Made by a program: the position numbers and the translations under genes. The notes under the pieces are model-generated. The model was not told where the DNA came from, did not search any database, and was given only the letters and a program-made list of their open reading frames with translations. From NCBI RefSeq assembly GCF_039596395.1, contig NZ_JBCNJT010000003.1, positions 1 through 64,000 of the forward strand: a DNA stretch of 64,000 nucleotides, written 5' to 3'. Of the stretch, positions 40,801 to 46,738 are shown in pieces; position 1 is the stretch's first letter, and every line of letters starts with the position of its first letter. Source of the DNA: Fluviicola sp. Its GTDB lineage: Bacteria; Bacteroidota; Bacteroidia; Flavobacteriales_D; Crocinitomicaceae.

Positions 40801-41116
40801 TTGGGGAGAAATTGGAGGTAATAAGGCTCTTGCCGAATACACCAAAAATTTCAACACACTTAAGTCAGTGATAATACATGAAATAGGTCATAATCTGGGG
40901 ATGGATCATGAACCTGGAGGAGCTATGGAAGAAACAAATACCGGCAAAACATCTTTCGGTAAGAATACCATTAAACAACAGACTAATTGGTTTCATAATG
41001 TAAACACAGGAGTTTACCCTCAACAATTTGGTACTGGAAATAGTAATGCTGATATTAAATCTTTTTTGGATAATTATACCTCTTCCTCATATAATACAGC
41101 AGCAATAAAGAAATAA
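31868..41116 (+). CDS. Giant secreted RHS/YD-repeat polymorphic toxin with C-terminal metzincin-like protease tip
   Basis: The 3082-residue protein begins with a signal peptide (MPKSIILLFCVWSFHSFSQ). The N-terminal third is a beta-rich SpvB/TcdB-like shell (SGDVNLFSGDYNSTI, YGEGWNLNIP). An alpha-helical repeat insert occupies about residues 1168-1418, and a seven-Cys segment about 1650-1730. YD repeats follow (YDSYGNLSKTINALRQHTNY, YTYDENGNLLTDDH). The RHS-associated core ends near 2868 (GLDYRGARYYDSDVARFLSLD, then SPYNYVAGNPI and LIDPNG). The last 214 residues are AT-rich and variable, with HEIGHNLGMDH at 3004-3014 matching the metzincin consensus HExxHxxGxxH. No T9SS tail is present, so the export route is unknown. 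A near-consensus box (TATATTTA, 31804-31811) may be the promoter. Confidence 0.9.
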   Translation: MPKSIILLFCVWSFHSFSQVIGGRNNSEMIPQVSKPSELSSGVYSGDVNLFSGDYNSTIQLGSVSTPSGLSFALSLNYSSSFSIGNTMPVSTGIPYGEGWNLNIPTISIETEVFNNFKLDDYCTESGTSSTLLNFSSVGNRVVNEGDVYWFSPYINIPGVASGRAVFKYIDVDDNKTAVFELNAFENHVEIRYTGDSWIVITADGTRYTFRTAVQSYNAPSNKRVLYYDQAHTNTGVNDAEDVQVLGDYENAGQAAAIENSILPKQKYNLWYCDAITHRNQPFQGINFTYKGFGKFNYFKEFDQEAYKYAAAAKFSSSTFAKEHDFSCYADLLLMKVEAISIDGLVDRLELNYATDKNLILNNNNEFINFTANGNGRLDSLYSYQSIFSDGKSDDVFNSEWKRYQHSKINGTTNPNAINPSDPYSTSGGYLRSNTGDSSSISFAHSFIESPRLMTDKIYPGDIYEVRSRITRPNGESEPQIFQNAGTFDMRIVTGDLENPRGLDSLNADFSEYNLNNGIYFSTDNYNSSRSKVLYSTFNMALKWSLNYGESNKQLSNLFVMPNIPTKYQGFNFQIGPGNSDMNYSLLPTEVWDFNTTDSIYELMTENAYICRYGEPLSFALKSAADIPGNFGIGLPWNMVSPIYEHMITHENPLNYASGSGKEAYHFWWNFMNTSLTGALPSTSNTPTKLDATVKLEDFELIRYTKNPYMLVGVNYFKVNGEIGGPVETGLKLINRKKLEYTSDTCRMLQNYAYNNGDPLQYRNDVKQVFVLLKAVREIPIGWTSDTTQLLTTFFSYSKFKNNQATYQSDQLLNGHTGMVLTQIVDNLGGITKIEYYPTSDPRTRFTGAFSRENSGFCGVVATTGYGLSRSDVVHPIVKYVLKNDEDDLVKNGTSSTNNGHKRWFYDFKTDSMVKKSTLIQISDKRFYNGRRFNFDVGFKKVSVYGPSLMEDGNEYVNRTDYVHYGGDFDYQVTFPSAEDYLYHGKLKSVKEYDVNNKLFSEKLISYEYTLAYQNGYTRPNPYREDLVWEQEYDNPGGQYEYRDYYLNKPVSVTIGSGPGITYTGSAAYPWLDIPVFNGSGSDFELPKFLEFEFFPVLDTANPAYMFHSYFIKKKEEINRKYDNYLYKQAIISSGTLPAPYVYTGANPFGPGHTNPRVYNATLATAQISLINTATASAIVDTLLTHSPIMDTVLYHVMYTTRISDQQKMTLLLAQGNLSNLTLIRFMGKFGTNLLFTSISPISVINQQSYIADEVLLSAAQNTSIRWSSDFIETLFLKNEYLSDPVVKALADGTSRYFGTNSFLKILTNQPQFSESAITKIVNSRYLTPATLRNILMSQVITDANFSTIIGKSAISNNTIVEIIETGNKYPSETVFNALMARSPAFTESEMERIIAVANRDIEPAVLSSLIAIYGSKPFLTGFAFTGNPLDVYCNNAAQSNWSYIETKTTYEYYEADYKGTSNGRAYKALMGLEDIPGRTVSSTDIFGTGGTKTINSLRLKHEPSWQVFSITNTSPHLPTAKDEKQYFYLYDLKNRYDRYWYNYDIKTINGVGTQFDHVLLNDDQDTVMYSFRWDPDYVDTYTAGIAPELPKYDGMTRSRQYAMRSTPFQQTHITKNQRDAAELRKSEYYLYDARWPVDAFSTNQTVEYDGPSCPEIGTPPVDPVSCASCVRWKNGTEEEFLAQLPFNYCLWKDPVVGYYACPSTINYATCYPGVELIGCNPAIPTGDDEEGGPAELPILTDVLKKTLQLRSTITQLDTIMDAVSTAFSTKRFDRSNTQVADFYVDYAGVDANGFIHPFKMLFPFDTLTTSRVHKRNQHMQPTLISNQVGLLTKFYYNTTKINWNVDTNCTNPHFSFLYNYSSVETRNIGLPIHVTVGYGRADSLGTSFEYTDDGQVSKMIAPSGHYMEYAFDGFNRLKNITENGTRLLSRNEYQLWKHNFSRTFKERTDENYVYSVLYQNNTDTADYREFQKAFIDPLGRKAGIVKAYRDEGTIQISSGSVDYDNWGRPKIQRKPSVFYDSIPVTALNPILYKYNLASPLYNETKYENDPGSLDIRHSDPGISITDSTTMKKQTWITNNIYMSCELGLSRTELNLIMNSGATGSFRFTRTSVKDQDNKETVTYTNATGQTVATMAMANTTEKVVTLYVYDSYGNLSKTINALRQHTNYQYNLLGQLIRETNVDGGEKRYIYNKHGKISAVQDEADRRHVDTHDALEPRYRKFEYDSYGNLISQSLVTNPYHIDPFCFETKAVGAPGNYEYDINSLPHYFHYTFSNRMTQDWLIRYKTLDPFDEDTMSIAGMPNIPSFTTVISEKTMIYGTSQLTPSSLGKLIESNSYGPSLGAYANSIQKITYTYNSEDLLASQVILQHPTNVATNDQFLVKVTITYALYNFRGALLEQKLDMGSNGSVDMKYFYEYDQLNRLQKVFAAQGDVSTANDGTAICSYVYDNARGTVISKRFHGETGTPAQVMPYFYDDRDRLTGIGNSNTLFWEQLYYDATAMPSYNNSTVGQQNTFNGNVKGTKISYNFSTASNSVPLFSKETIYGYKYDRINRLVQADGLVGDIVDAQFGNTSNVNPGTSYGIGDEVWKYDRIGNILIQNRTKPAANVNNSSTQEDFSYTYFNGNNRLKKVEDLVSSAARNYTYDENGNLLTDDHRDINATVYLRGTYPYQVEQDSTDSYYLYDGSDQRIFKKVVGSGQTTREMYIKDATGRDLSIVKFTTTGSTTTSSSEYFVYGSDRVARITASTTTPAAKIHPAEATYFIYDHLGNTRVAFMVDSINIPLIVNALDYYSYGKILREYDNGSGDRYLTTQHERDKETGLDYRGARYYDSDVARFLSLDPKVSKYPSLSPYNYVAGNPIILIDPNGKDHVVSSTLTKNTDNKTYTMNTRVTATYYIVDATKNKLASGISPQLGSGYTERLNDGGPKKVNGKNVTNTTVSIEISFKYVESISSIPSGANVLFIVDGAKGEQGKNMLGWGEIGGNKALAEYTKNFNTLKSVIIHEIGHNLGMDHEPGGAMEETNTGKTSFGKNTIKQQTNWFHNVNTGVYPQQFGTGNSNADIKSFLDNYTSSSYNTAAIKK

Positions 41117-41129
41117 TAAATTTGGTAAT

Positions 41130-41696
41130 ATGTTGAAAATGAATCTTTTTATAATCTATTTCGGAACGGTTATAATTCTTACAGCCTGTAATTCGGAACA
41201 TACTTTGAAGTATGATCATTTTGCATTCAAGTGTGAAAATAACGTAAGCGACAAAAAAGAGATAGGCACGATGGAAGGAAGTCGCTTGTCTTTTGAATTA
41301 AATAATATGACAGTCTCACTTAGTAGCAGTTATTATGCTAATAATCTTTATGAGTTTGATGTTCCAATCATACCGTCGTTTGACACTTTGCAAATAAAGG
41401 AGTTTGAAGAGGCTAAATTGCCTTTTGTCGCGACTAAAATAAAGTCAGATGTTGATCTGGATTATTACCGGATATACAATGTCTTTTTTGACACCATTGA
41501 TAATATGCCTGTAAAAATATTGAAACCACGAATCCCTTATTCGCACGCTTACAAAGTATTTGTCGCAGAGATACCGAAAACTTACAAGAAACATATAGGT
41601 TATAAATCCTTAACTATCGTATTCGAGAACTTAAAGAACGAATCGGATGTGAAGGCATTTGAAAAATTCTATAAGAGTATGAAGTATGAGAAGTAA
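41130..41696 (+). CDS. Candidate immunity lipoprotein for the metzincin-tipped RHS toxin
   Basis: The 188-residue protein has a leader with a lipobox-like VIILTAC, and the mature domain is rich in strands and charged residues (FAFKCENNVSDKKEIG, YRIYNVFFDTIDNMPVKI, TYKKHIGYKSLTIVFENL). No family is recognised. It starts 13 bases after the toxin stop, is similarly AT-rich and lies on the same strand, which is the classic place for an immunity gene. A lipid anchor would hold it in the periplasm, where an imported protease could be blocked. The immunity role is inferred from context. An ATG three codons in (MNLFIIYFG) is an alternative start. Confidence 0.65.
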   Translation: MLKMNLFIIYFGTVIILTACNSEHTLKYDHFAFKCENNVSDKKEIGTMEGSRLSFELNNMTVSLSSSYYANNLYEFDVPIIPSFDTLQIKEFEEAKLPFVATKIKSDVDLDYYRIYNVFFDTIDNMPVKILKPRIPYSHAYKVFVAEIPKTYKKHIGYKSLTIVFENLKNESDVKAFEKFYKSMKYEK

Positions 41697-41703
41697 AAGC
41701 TAA

Positions 41704-42015
41704 CGAATTCATGAAGTCACAACAGATTTTATGTACGAATCAGACCGTGTGTGTATTACCAGCCTTGACTCCAATGCAAAAATCAATGTCGATGAAACGA
41801 CCTATTTTATTTATGGCCATTTGTGTAATACTCCCGTAGCTTTCATGGTGAATTCCCTGAACATTCCGTTAATTGTAAATGCACTGGATTATTATTCCTA
41901 TGGAAAGATTTTAAGAGAATACGATAATGGAGTCGGAGATAGGTATTTGACCACGCAGCATGAACGGGATAAAGAGACAGGATTGGATTACAGAGGCGCA
42001 AGGAAATATTACTGA
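41704..42015 (+). pseudogene. Orphan RHS tip fragment (second copy of the toxin core end)
   Basis: The open frame from 41704 (first ATG at 41731) is homologous to the end of the RHS core of the large toxin. Both carry NIPLIVNALDYYSYGKILRE and HERDKETGLDYRGAR, and nucleotide similarity to 40077-40357 is obvious, with mostly third-position changes. It lacks any start context and all upstream RHS sequence, and stops at GARKYY where the intact copy continues with a conserved core. It has changes at conserved core positions (YGHLCNTP for YDHLGNTR). It is a displaced or degrading RHS tail, not a functional gene. Confidence 0.85.
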
Positions 42016-42016
42016 T

Positions 42017-42121
42017 ATGTTCAAAGGTGTAACCTTTGATAAAAGAGGTAAAGGTCAAATAGGAACAGTAACAAACCGAATTTATGAAACCACTGGATAT
42101 GAAAAGAAAAAAACACCTTAA
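42017..42121 (+). pseudogene. Remnant of an older toxin C-terminus
   Basis: A short frame of 34 residues starts two bases after the RHS fragment stop in a different reading frame. Its tail (GQIGTVTNRIYETTGYEKKK) has the look of a toxin end rather than random translation. Its last 23 bases overlap the start of the next lipoprotein gene, as toxin and immunity genes often do. It seems to be what remains of a toxin domain formerly attached to the RHS fragment. The toxin class cannot be told from so little. Confidence 0.45.
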
Positions 42122-42521
42122 TATCATCATACTACAAATAGTTTTTATGATGATAATGTCTTGTGTAAGTACTAGAAACACTATTTCATCTAATGATAAA
42201 ACAATACAAGAAGTTAAGGAGGTAGAAATTTTGGTTGAAAATTGGCGGACTGATAGTTTGGGATGTAAGAAACTAAGAACCAAACAAGCATCTGAAATTA
42301 TTATCGATAGTTTGAAGTTGGAAAATAGAACTCAAACAGAGTTCTTAAGGGTGTTCTGTAATCCAAATATGATAGATGAAAGGGATGGTAAGCAAATTTT
42401 AAGTTACTATTTTGATGCAATATGCAGAGATGGAAAATTTATTGATAGTTTGGATCATTGTATTGCAGAATTTACTTTTAAGTCGGATAGGTTGGTAGGC
42501 AGCAATTATATTTGTTTTTAG
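42099..42521 (+). CDS. Candidate orphan immunity lipoprotein
   Basis: The 140-residue protein starts MKRKKHLN and has a hydrophobic leader ending in IMSC (lipobox). Its AT-rich mature domain contains VEILVENWRTDSLGCKKL and ICRDGKFIDSLDHCIAEF. No family is recognised. It directly follows the orphan RHS fragment and overlaps the toxin remnant by 23 bases, which suggests retained immunity to a lost or displaced toxin. An ATG five codons upstream (42084) is possible. Reading frame and leader are seen; the role is inferred. Confidence 0.55.
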   Translation: MKRKKHLNIIILQIVFMMIMSCVSTRNTISSNDKTIQEVKEVEILVENWRTDSLGCKKLRTKQASEIIIDSLKLENRTQTEFLRVFCNPNMIDERDGKQILSYYFDAICRDGKFIDSLDHCIAEFTFKSDRLVGSNYICF

Positions 42522-42807
42522 AATACTATCAAATGTGCAGTCTTAGCAAATGGATGACAAAAATGTACAAGGATCCCTCCGAGGGTTGCGACATTGAAAC
42601 TATCATGCGATTTATGTAAGCTTCCCCTAAACTGTTACCAATCAAACAGAAACTATAGCCCCGATTGGAGCAAACTACCATGTAGCGCGGAAAGCGGGAA
42701 ATAGCTCCAAAAGAATATTAGTCAACAGCTTCTGTAACCATCTATCCCAAATTCACTTTTCCTAAGAACATTAATACTACTTTTAGATCTCCAAATCAAA
42801 CACTGTA
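42522..42807. other. Intergenic region with a structured flavobacterial-type element
   Basis: No gene is seen. At 42654-42708 the phrase ATAGCCCCGATTGGAGC is followed by GCGGGAAATAGCTCC. GGAGC (42666-42670) pairs with GCTCC (42704-42708) and CCCCG can pair with CGGG. From memory this phrase recurs in intergenic regions of flavobacteria, but I cannot confirm an RNA family. A weak promoter box (TACTTTTA, 42778-42785) precedes the next gene. Confidence 0.4.
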
Positions 42808-45255
42808 ATGACTCGACTCCTGGGCCTTATTTGCTTTTTGCTTTTTTCAGCTCATTTATCCGCACAATCGCAATGGATCCGTTTTTCGGTTTTGGGAAAG
42901 GACATTCCGTGTGAAGATGTTCCCAAGCAGGTTATTCTTTCAACCCTTATTGCGGGAAAAGACAGTGTTATCCTGAAAGAGCAGTTTACAGATTGCCAGC
43001 AATTGCTGGAAATTCCAAAAAGGACAGGAGTGTATTCCTTCACGATTAAAACGCAATTGTACCAGCCCGTTTTACTAAGTTTCGAGATCAAAGAAACCAC
43101 TGCGGATACGATCCAATTGGGTGAATTGGCCCTAAAAGAAGCGGTTTCGGAACTGGATGAGGTGACGGTAACCGGAATTCCAAGAAAATTCATTGAGATC
43201 GATGCGGATAAAACCACGCTGTTAGTGAAAGATAATCCGGTGTTGTCGATCAGTAGTGTGTATGATGCTATTTTGAAAGTTCCGGGAATTATGCCGTATC
43301 CAGGTGGCGGATTTGCTGTTGGCGGACAAATGGCTTCGGTTTATTTCGAGGGAGTTCCCAGCAGTTTGTCTACCGACGACTTGATGAGCCTATTGAAAAG
43401 CCTGCCGGCGAGTTCCGTTGAAAAAATAGAGATTATTTCGAATCCGGGAGCTTCTTTTGATGCAAACGTGAGCGGAGCCATTATTAATATCAACAGCATC
43501 GGTAAACCTACGAAATGGCTTTCAGGAACGGTTACGTTGAATTACGGGTTAAACCAAAACCAGAAAATTTCCCCGTCTCTGGTCTTAAGCGGCCGCCAGT
43601 CGAAATGGAATTGGCAGATGCAGGTGGGATATTCCAATATGGAACGCTCCAGCCGGGATACTTCGGCACGGGTTTTAAACTCATTCAATCCGGTGATCGG
43701 TTTAAATTCGGACCGGCAGGAACAAACGGGAAGCAGTTACTATTATTTCAAACCGGCTATTACCTTTAATTTTTCCCGCCGTTCCAGCTTAATCCTGAAT
43801 TATAACGGTTCGTTCGGGGATAACCGGATCAAAGGGAATTCCGTAACAGAAAGCCCCGGAATGCTTCCTTCCGTGAATCTTCAGACAGCTTATAAATCGC
43901 GCAATTACGGAATGGGGAATGAAGGAATGATCAAGTTCCGGCAGGAATTCGATACCCTTAAACGCGTGCTGAACGTGACAGCATTTTACTCCAATTATCA
44001 GAACCGGTCCAAAAGAAGTAATACGCAGCAAATCCTGGACACGTCGGATTTCAGCATTCTGGATTATTACATGAATATTCACCGGTTTTATTTGCGTGCC
44101 GATGCAGAAATTCCCTTTGAGAAGATCAAGTTCTATGTGAATACGGGAGTGAAATACAGTGTGATGCATGTGGACAACACCGGTTCCTATAATTTGAACA
44201 ATACTTCTTCGGATATATTGGAAAACCGAACGTATTCTTCGGTTATCGATTTTAATTACCTGGAAGATAACCTGGCGGCATACGTGGACCTGAAGAAAAA
44301 ACTGGGAAAGAAAGTTTCGCTGGGAGCGGGAGTGAGGGCTGAGAATTTCAGTTTGAAAAGAGCTTCCAATGTGACGAGTACTGCGGTGAATCATTATTTC
44401 AATTTCTTCCCTTCCTTCAACGCCATTTACCGCATGAATTCGCTGGTGAATGTGATCGGGACTTATTCCCGTAAAATCGGTATTCCCGGTTTTTCGCAAT
44501 ACGATCCGAACAATTCCGGGTATTACGATCCTTTAAGTTCTTCCAGCGGGAATACACAGCTGAAACCGAATTTTTATGACAACGCGCAGTTCAAGATCAC
44601 TTTCTTCGATTATGCACAGTTTTCGGTCAATTTTACCCATTCCCAGTTTTTGAACCTGGGAGAAGTGGTTGCGCAACCGAATTCCCTGCAGACCGTTCAG
44701 ACTTTCCGGACTTATAAAGATGTAAACTCCATCAATTATTTCGTGGCGCTTCCTGTTCCTTTTGTACTTTTCACCAAGGGGTTAAAATTCATGGATGAGC
44801 CGGTTGAAGTGGATAAGATGTCGTTCTTGTACCTTTACAGTTCGTTCACCAAAACCAGGATTCCGGATTATAATTACGTGAATCCGAATAAGGGAATGTG
44901 GACGGCTGGAGTGTATTCGCAATTTATTTTGCCCTGGAAGATCCGCCTGAATGTGGAGTACTATTTAACCGGAAAGGGAAATTACCAGATTTATGAATTT
45001 GTCAGGAACCGTTCGGCATTGGATGTGACTTTCAGCCGGGAGTTCTACGATAAAAAATTAAAAGCATCCGTTTCTTTTGAGGATATCTTCAATAAGGATC
45101 AAAGCAACAACCGCGTTTCATTTCCCAATATCGAAATGAATAGCTATTCCAAACAGGACACACGCATTATTTGGTTTAAAGTTTCCTATTCTTTCGGAAG
45201 GGTTGAGAAAAACGAGTCGGAAGGACTGAACCTGCCAAATGTAGGAGGTGAATAA
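42808..45255 (+). CDS. TonB-dependent outer-membrane receptor (OMP_b-brl_3 type)
   Basis: The 815-residue protein has a signal peptide (MTRLLGLICFLLFSAHLSAQ), a domain of about 110 residues in place of the usual carboxypeptidase-like fold, and a plug domain. The plug shows LDEVTVTGIPRKFIEIDADK, ILKVPGIMPYPGG and VEKIEIISNPGASFDAN. A 22-strand-type barrel follows with many aromatic strands. The GASFDANVSGAIIN motif is typical of PF14905 members. The substrate is unknown; no SusD partner is adjacent. It follows the toxin locus but has ordinary composition. Confidence 0.85.
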   Translation: MTRLLGLICFLLFSAHLSAQSQWIRFSVLGKDIPCEDVPKQVILSTLIAGKDSVILKEQFTDCQQLLEIPKRTGVYSFTIKTQLYQPVLLSFEIKETTADTIQLGELALKEAVSELDEVTVTGIPRKFIEIDADKTTLLVKDNPVLSISSVYDAILKVPGIMPYPGGGFAVGGQMASVYFEGVPSSLSTDDLMSLLKSLPASSVEKIEIISNPGASFDANVSGAIININSIGKPTKWLSGTVTLNYGLNQNQKISPSLVLSGRQSKWNWQMQVGYSNMERSSRDTSARVLNSFNPVIGLNSDRQEQTGSSYYYFKPAITFNFSRRSSLILNYNGSFGDNRIKGNSVTESPGMLPSVNLQTAYKSRNYGMGNEGMIKFRQEFDTLKRVLNVTAFYSNYQNRSKRSNTQQILDTSDFSILDYYMNIHRFYLRADAEIPFEKIKFYVNTGVKYSVMHVDNTGSYNLNNTSSDILENRTYSSVIDFNYLEDNLAAYVDLKKKLGKKVSLGAGVRAENFSLKRASNVTSTAVNHYFNFFPSFNAIYRMNSLVNVIGTYSRKIGIPGFSQYDPNNSGYYDPLSSSSGNTQLKPNFYDNAQFKITFFDYAQFSVNFTHSQFLNLGEVVAQPNSLQTVQTFRTYKDVNSINYFVALPVPFVLFTKGLKFMDEPVEVDKMSFLYLYSSFTKTRIPDYNYVNPNKGMWTAGVYSQFILPWKIRLNVEYYLTGKGNYQIYEFVRNRSALDVTFSREFYDKKLKASVSFEDIFNKDQSNNRVSFPNIEMNSYSKQDTRIIWFKVSYSFGRVEKNESEGLNLPNVGGE

Positions 45256-45259
45256 ATAA

Positions 45260-45292
45260 AAAAATCCCGCTCAGCCTGGCCAAACGGGATTT
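45260..45292. terminator. Bidirectional terminator between the receptor gene and tpx
   Basis: A stem AAATCCCG / CGGGATTT closes a loop of about 14 bases. The T-run is strongest on the minus strand, downstream of tpx, but the hairpin also follows the receptor stop within ten bases on the plus strand. Confidence 0.78.
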
Positions 45293-45311
45293 ATTTAAAC
45301 TAGTGTGAATC

Positions 45312-45809
45312 TTATAAAGCAGCCAATGCTCCTTCGTAATCCGGTTCATCTTTAATATCCGGAACCAATTCCGTATAAACAACATCGTGATTTTCATCCA
45401 AAACAACCACTGATCTTGCAAGCAATCCTTGTAACGGGCCATCCAGCAAGTGCAATCCGTAGTTTTTCCCGAAGGCACCATCTCTGAAATCAGAAAGTGT
45501 TACCACGTTTTCAATTCCTTCTGCTCCGCAAAAACGTTTCTGAGCGAAAGGAAGATCGCGGGAAATACACAATACAGTAGTGTTTTCCAGGGAAGAAGCT
45601 TTCTTGTTGAATTCACGCACAGAAGCTGCACATGTTCCCGTATCAATGCTCGGGAAGATATTTAAGATCAGTTTTTTTCCTTTGTAGTTGTCCAGTGAAA
45701 CCGTTCCCAGGTCCGTGTTTACCAATGAAAAATCTGCTGCATGTGATCCTTTTGCCGGTAAGTCACCGTTAGTGTGTACAGGATTTCCTCCTAATGTTGT
45801 GTTTGCCAT
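45312..45809 (-). CDS. tpx: Thiol peroxidase (Tpx-type peroxiredoxin)
   Basis: The 165-residue atypical 2-Cys peroxiredoxin reduces hydroperoxides with thioredoxin. The peroxidatic Cys60 is in [16 protein letters not shown] and the resolving Cys94 is in KRFCGAEG, the Tpx arrangement. [20 protein letters not shown] is the conserved C-terminal strand pair. It has no signal peptide. It lies 55 bases downstream of mnmD on the same strand and may have its own promoter (TACTTTTA box upstream). Confidence 0.95.
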   Translation of the reverse strand: MANTTLGGNPVHTNGDLPAKGSHAADFSLVNTDLGTVSLDNYKGKKLILNIFPSIDTGTCAASVREFNKKASSLENTTVLCISRDLPFAQKRFCGAEGIENVVTLSDFRDGAFGKNYGLHLLDGPLQGLLARSVVVLDENHDVVYTELVPDIKDEPDYEGALAAL

Positions 45810-45864
45810 TTTATTGTGTTTTTGAGTATTTAAAAGTACTGCTTAATTCGCAGTTTTGAATTCA

Positions 45865-46536
45865 TCATTTTGAATTTTTAATTGCCTTCGTCATTTCCCG
45901 TTTTCCCGGAGGGCCAGGCAGTGAAATCACTTCAAATCCAACGGATTTCAGGTCGCGCTTAACTTGTCCTTTGGCACAGTAAGTCACCAAAACTCCTCCC
46001 GGGCTCAGCCAATCGTAAATTTTTTGAAAGATTTCGGCAGTCCACAATTCCGGTTGTACCCGCGGGCCAAATGCATCGTAATAGCACAAATCGATCGATT
46101 CGTTCGCCAGTTCCAGGTCCTGGATTTGTTTCTCCACCTTTTCCAATACAAAGTGTTCCGAAATTTCCCGCGGAATGTTCCAGTCCACCCGGTGCATTTT
46201 TTTGAATACTTCCAAAGCTTCTTCGTCCGTAGTAAAGGAAGTGTAGTTCATTCCTTCGATTTCCTCAGCTTTTGGCGGGAAAGCTTCCAATGCGATGTAA
46301 TGAATGTACTGATTGCGTTTTTCGGAAGCGAAATAGGTGAGAAGGGCATTCAATCCCGTTCCGAAACCCATTTCAAAGATTGTCAGGTAATCCTCTGATT
46401 TCGGATTGAGTCCGTGTTTGATGAAAACGTGTTGCGCTTCCTGTAAAGCCCCGTGACTCGAATGATAATGCTCATTCCACTCCGGAAGATAGATTGTCGT
46501 TGAACCATCTGCAGTTTTTACCAATTCGCGTTTCAT
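45865..46536 (-). CDS. mnmD: tRNA (5-methylaminomethyl-2-thiouridine)-methyltransferase MnmD
   Basis: The 223-residue SAM-dependent methyltransferase corresponds to the N-terminal half of MnmC: LPEWNEHYHSSHGALQEAQH, the SAM-binding FEMGFGTGLNALLT, YYDAFGPRVQPELW and LSPGGVLVTYCAKGQVKRDL. It adds the final methyl group of mnm5s2U34 in tRNAs. The FAD oxidase half of MnmC is absent, as is usual in Bacteroidota. A perfect promoter box sits four bases before the ATG. It is divergent from the MFS gene. Confidence 0.92.
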   Translation of the reverse strand: MKRELVKTADGSTTIYLPEWNEHYHSSHGALQEAQHVFIKHGLNPKSEDYLTIFEMGFGTGLNALLTYFASEKRNQYIHYIALEAFPPKAEEIEGMNYTSFTTDEEALEVFKKMHRVDWNIPREISEHFVLEKVEKQIQDLELANESIDLCYYDAFGPRVQPELWTAEIFQKIYDWLSPGGVLVTYCAKGQVKRDLKSVGFEVISLPGPPGKREMTKAIKNSK

Positions 46537-46540
46537 GCTG

Positions 46541-46548
46541 CAAAGCTA
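46541..46548 (-). promoter_or_regulatory. mnmD promoter -7 box, leaderless geometry
   Basis: TAGCTTTG on the minus strand matches TAnnTTTG. Exactly four bases lie between the box and the mnmD ATG. Confidence 0.62.
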
Positions 46549-46551
46549 ATT

Positions 46552-46654
46552 AATTGAAAATTGAAAATTGACAAGTTAAAAGGGAGAGATCGGAAAATTT
46601 ACAAGTTCAGGAATTGTCTTACCCCTTTTCAATTTTAAATTCTCCATTTTCAAC
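46552..46654. repeat. Imperfect inverted repeat built of AATTGAAA words
   Basis: The left arm (46552-46584) contains three tandem-like TTGAAAATTG words and ends in AAAAGGG. The right arm (46622-46654) begins CCCCTTTTCAATTTTAAATT and is its imperfect reverse complement over about 32 bases. It fills the space between the divergent mnmD and MFS promoters. No coding frame is present. Confidence 0.5.
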
Positions 46655-46726
46655 GCCATTTACACTCCTAAATCCACAGTTTACCTAAAATTAAACTTCC
46701 GGTTTTTCTCAACGGAAATGAATCCT

Positions 46727-46734
46727 TAATTTTG
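46727..46734 (+). promoter_or_regulatory. MFS gene promoter -7 box, leaderless geometry
   Basis: TAATTTTG matches TAnnTTTG. Exactly four bases separate it from the ATG at 46739. Confidence 0.65.
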
Positions 46735-46738
46735 CGGC

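Noticed and set aside
31868-41116. A type VI secretion-linked Rhs effector with PAAR or VgrG
   Set aside because: No PAAR domain at the N-terminus and no T6SS genes nearby. A Sec signal peptide is present instead.
41731-42015. The 94-codon RHS-like frame as an intact small gene
   Set aside because: It has only the end of an RHS core, changed core residues and no promoter, so it was recorded as a pseudogene fragment instead.
43789-44499. A 236-codon minus-strand frame opposite the TonB-dependent receptor
   Set aside because: His- and Ile-rich nonsense composition without motifs; the sense strand encodes a clear barrel protein.
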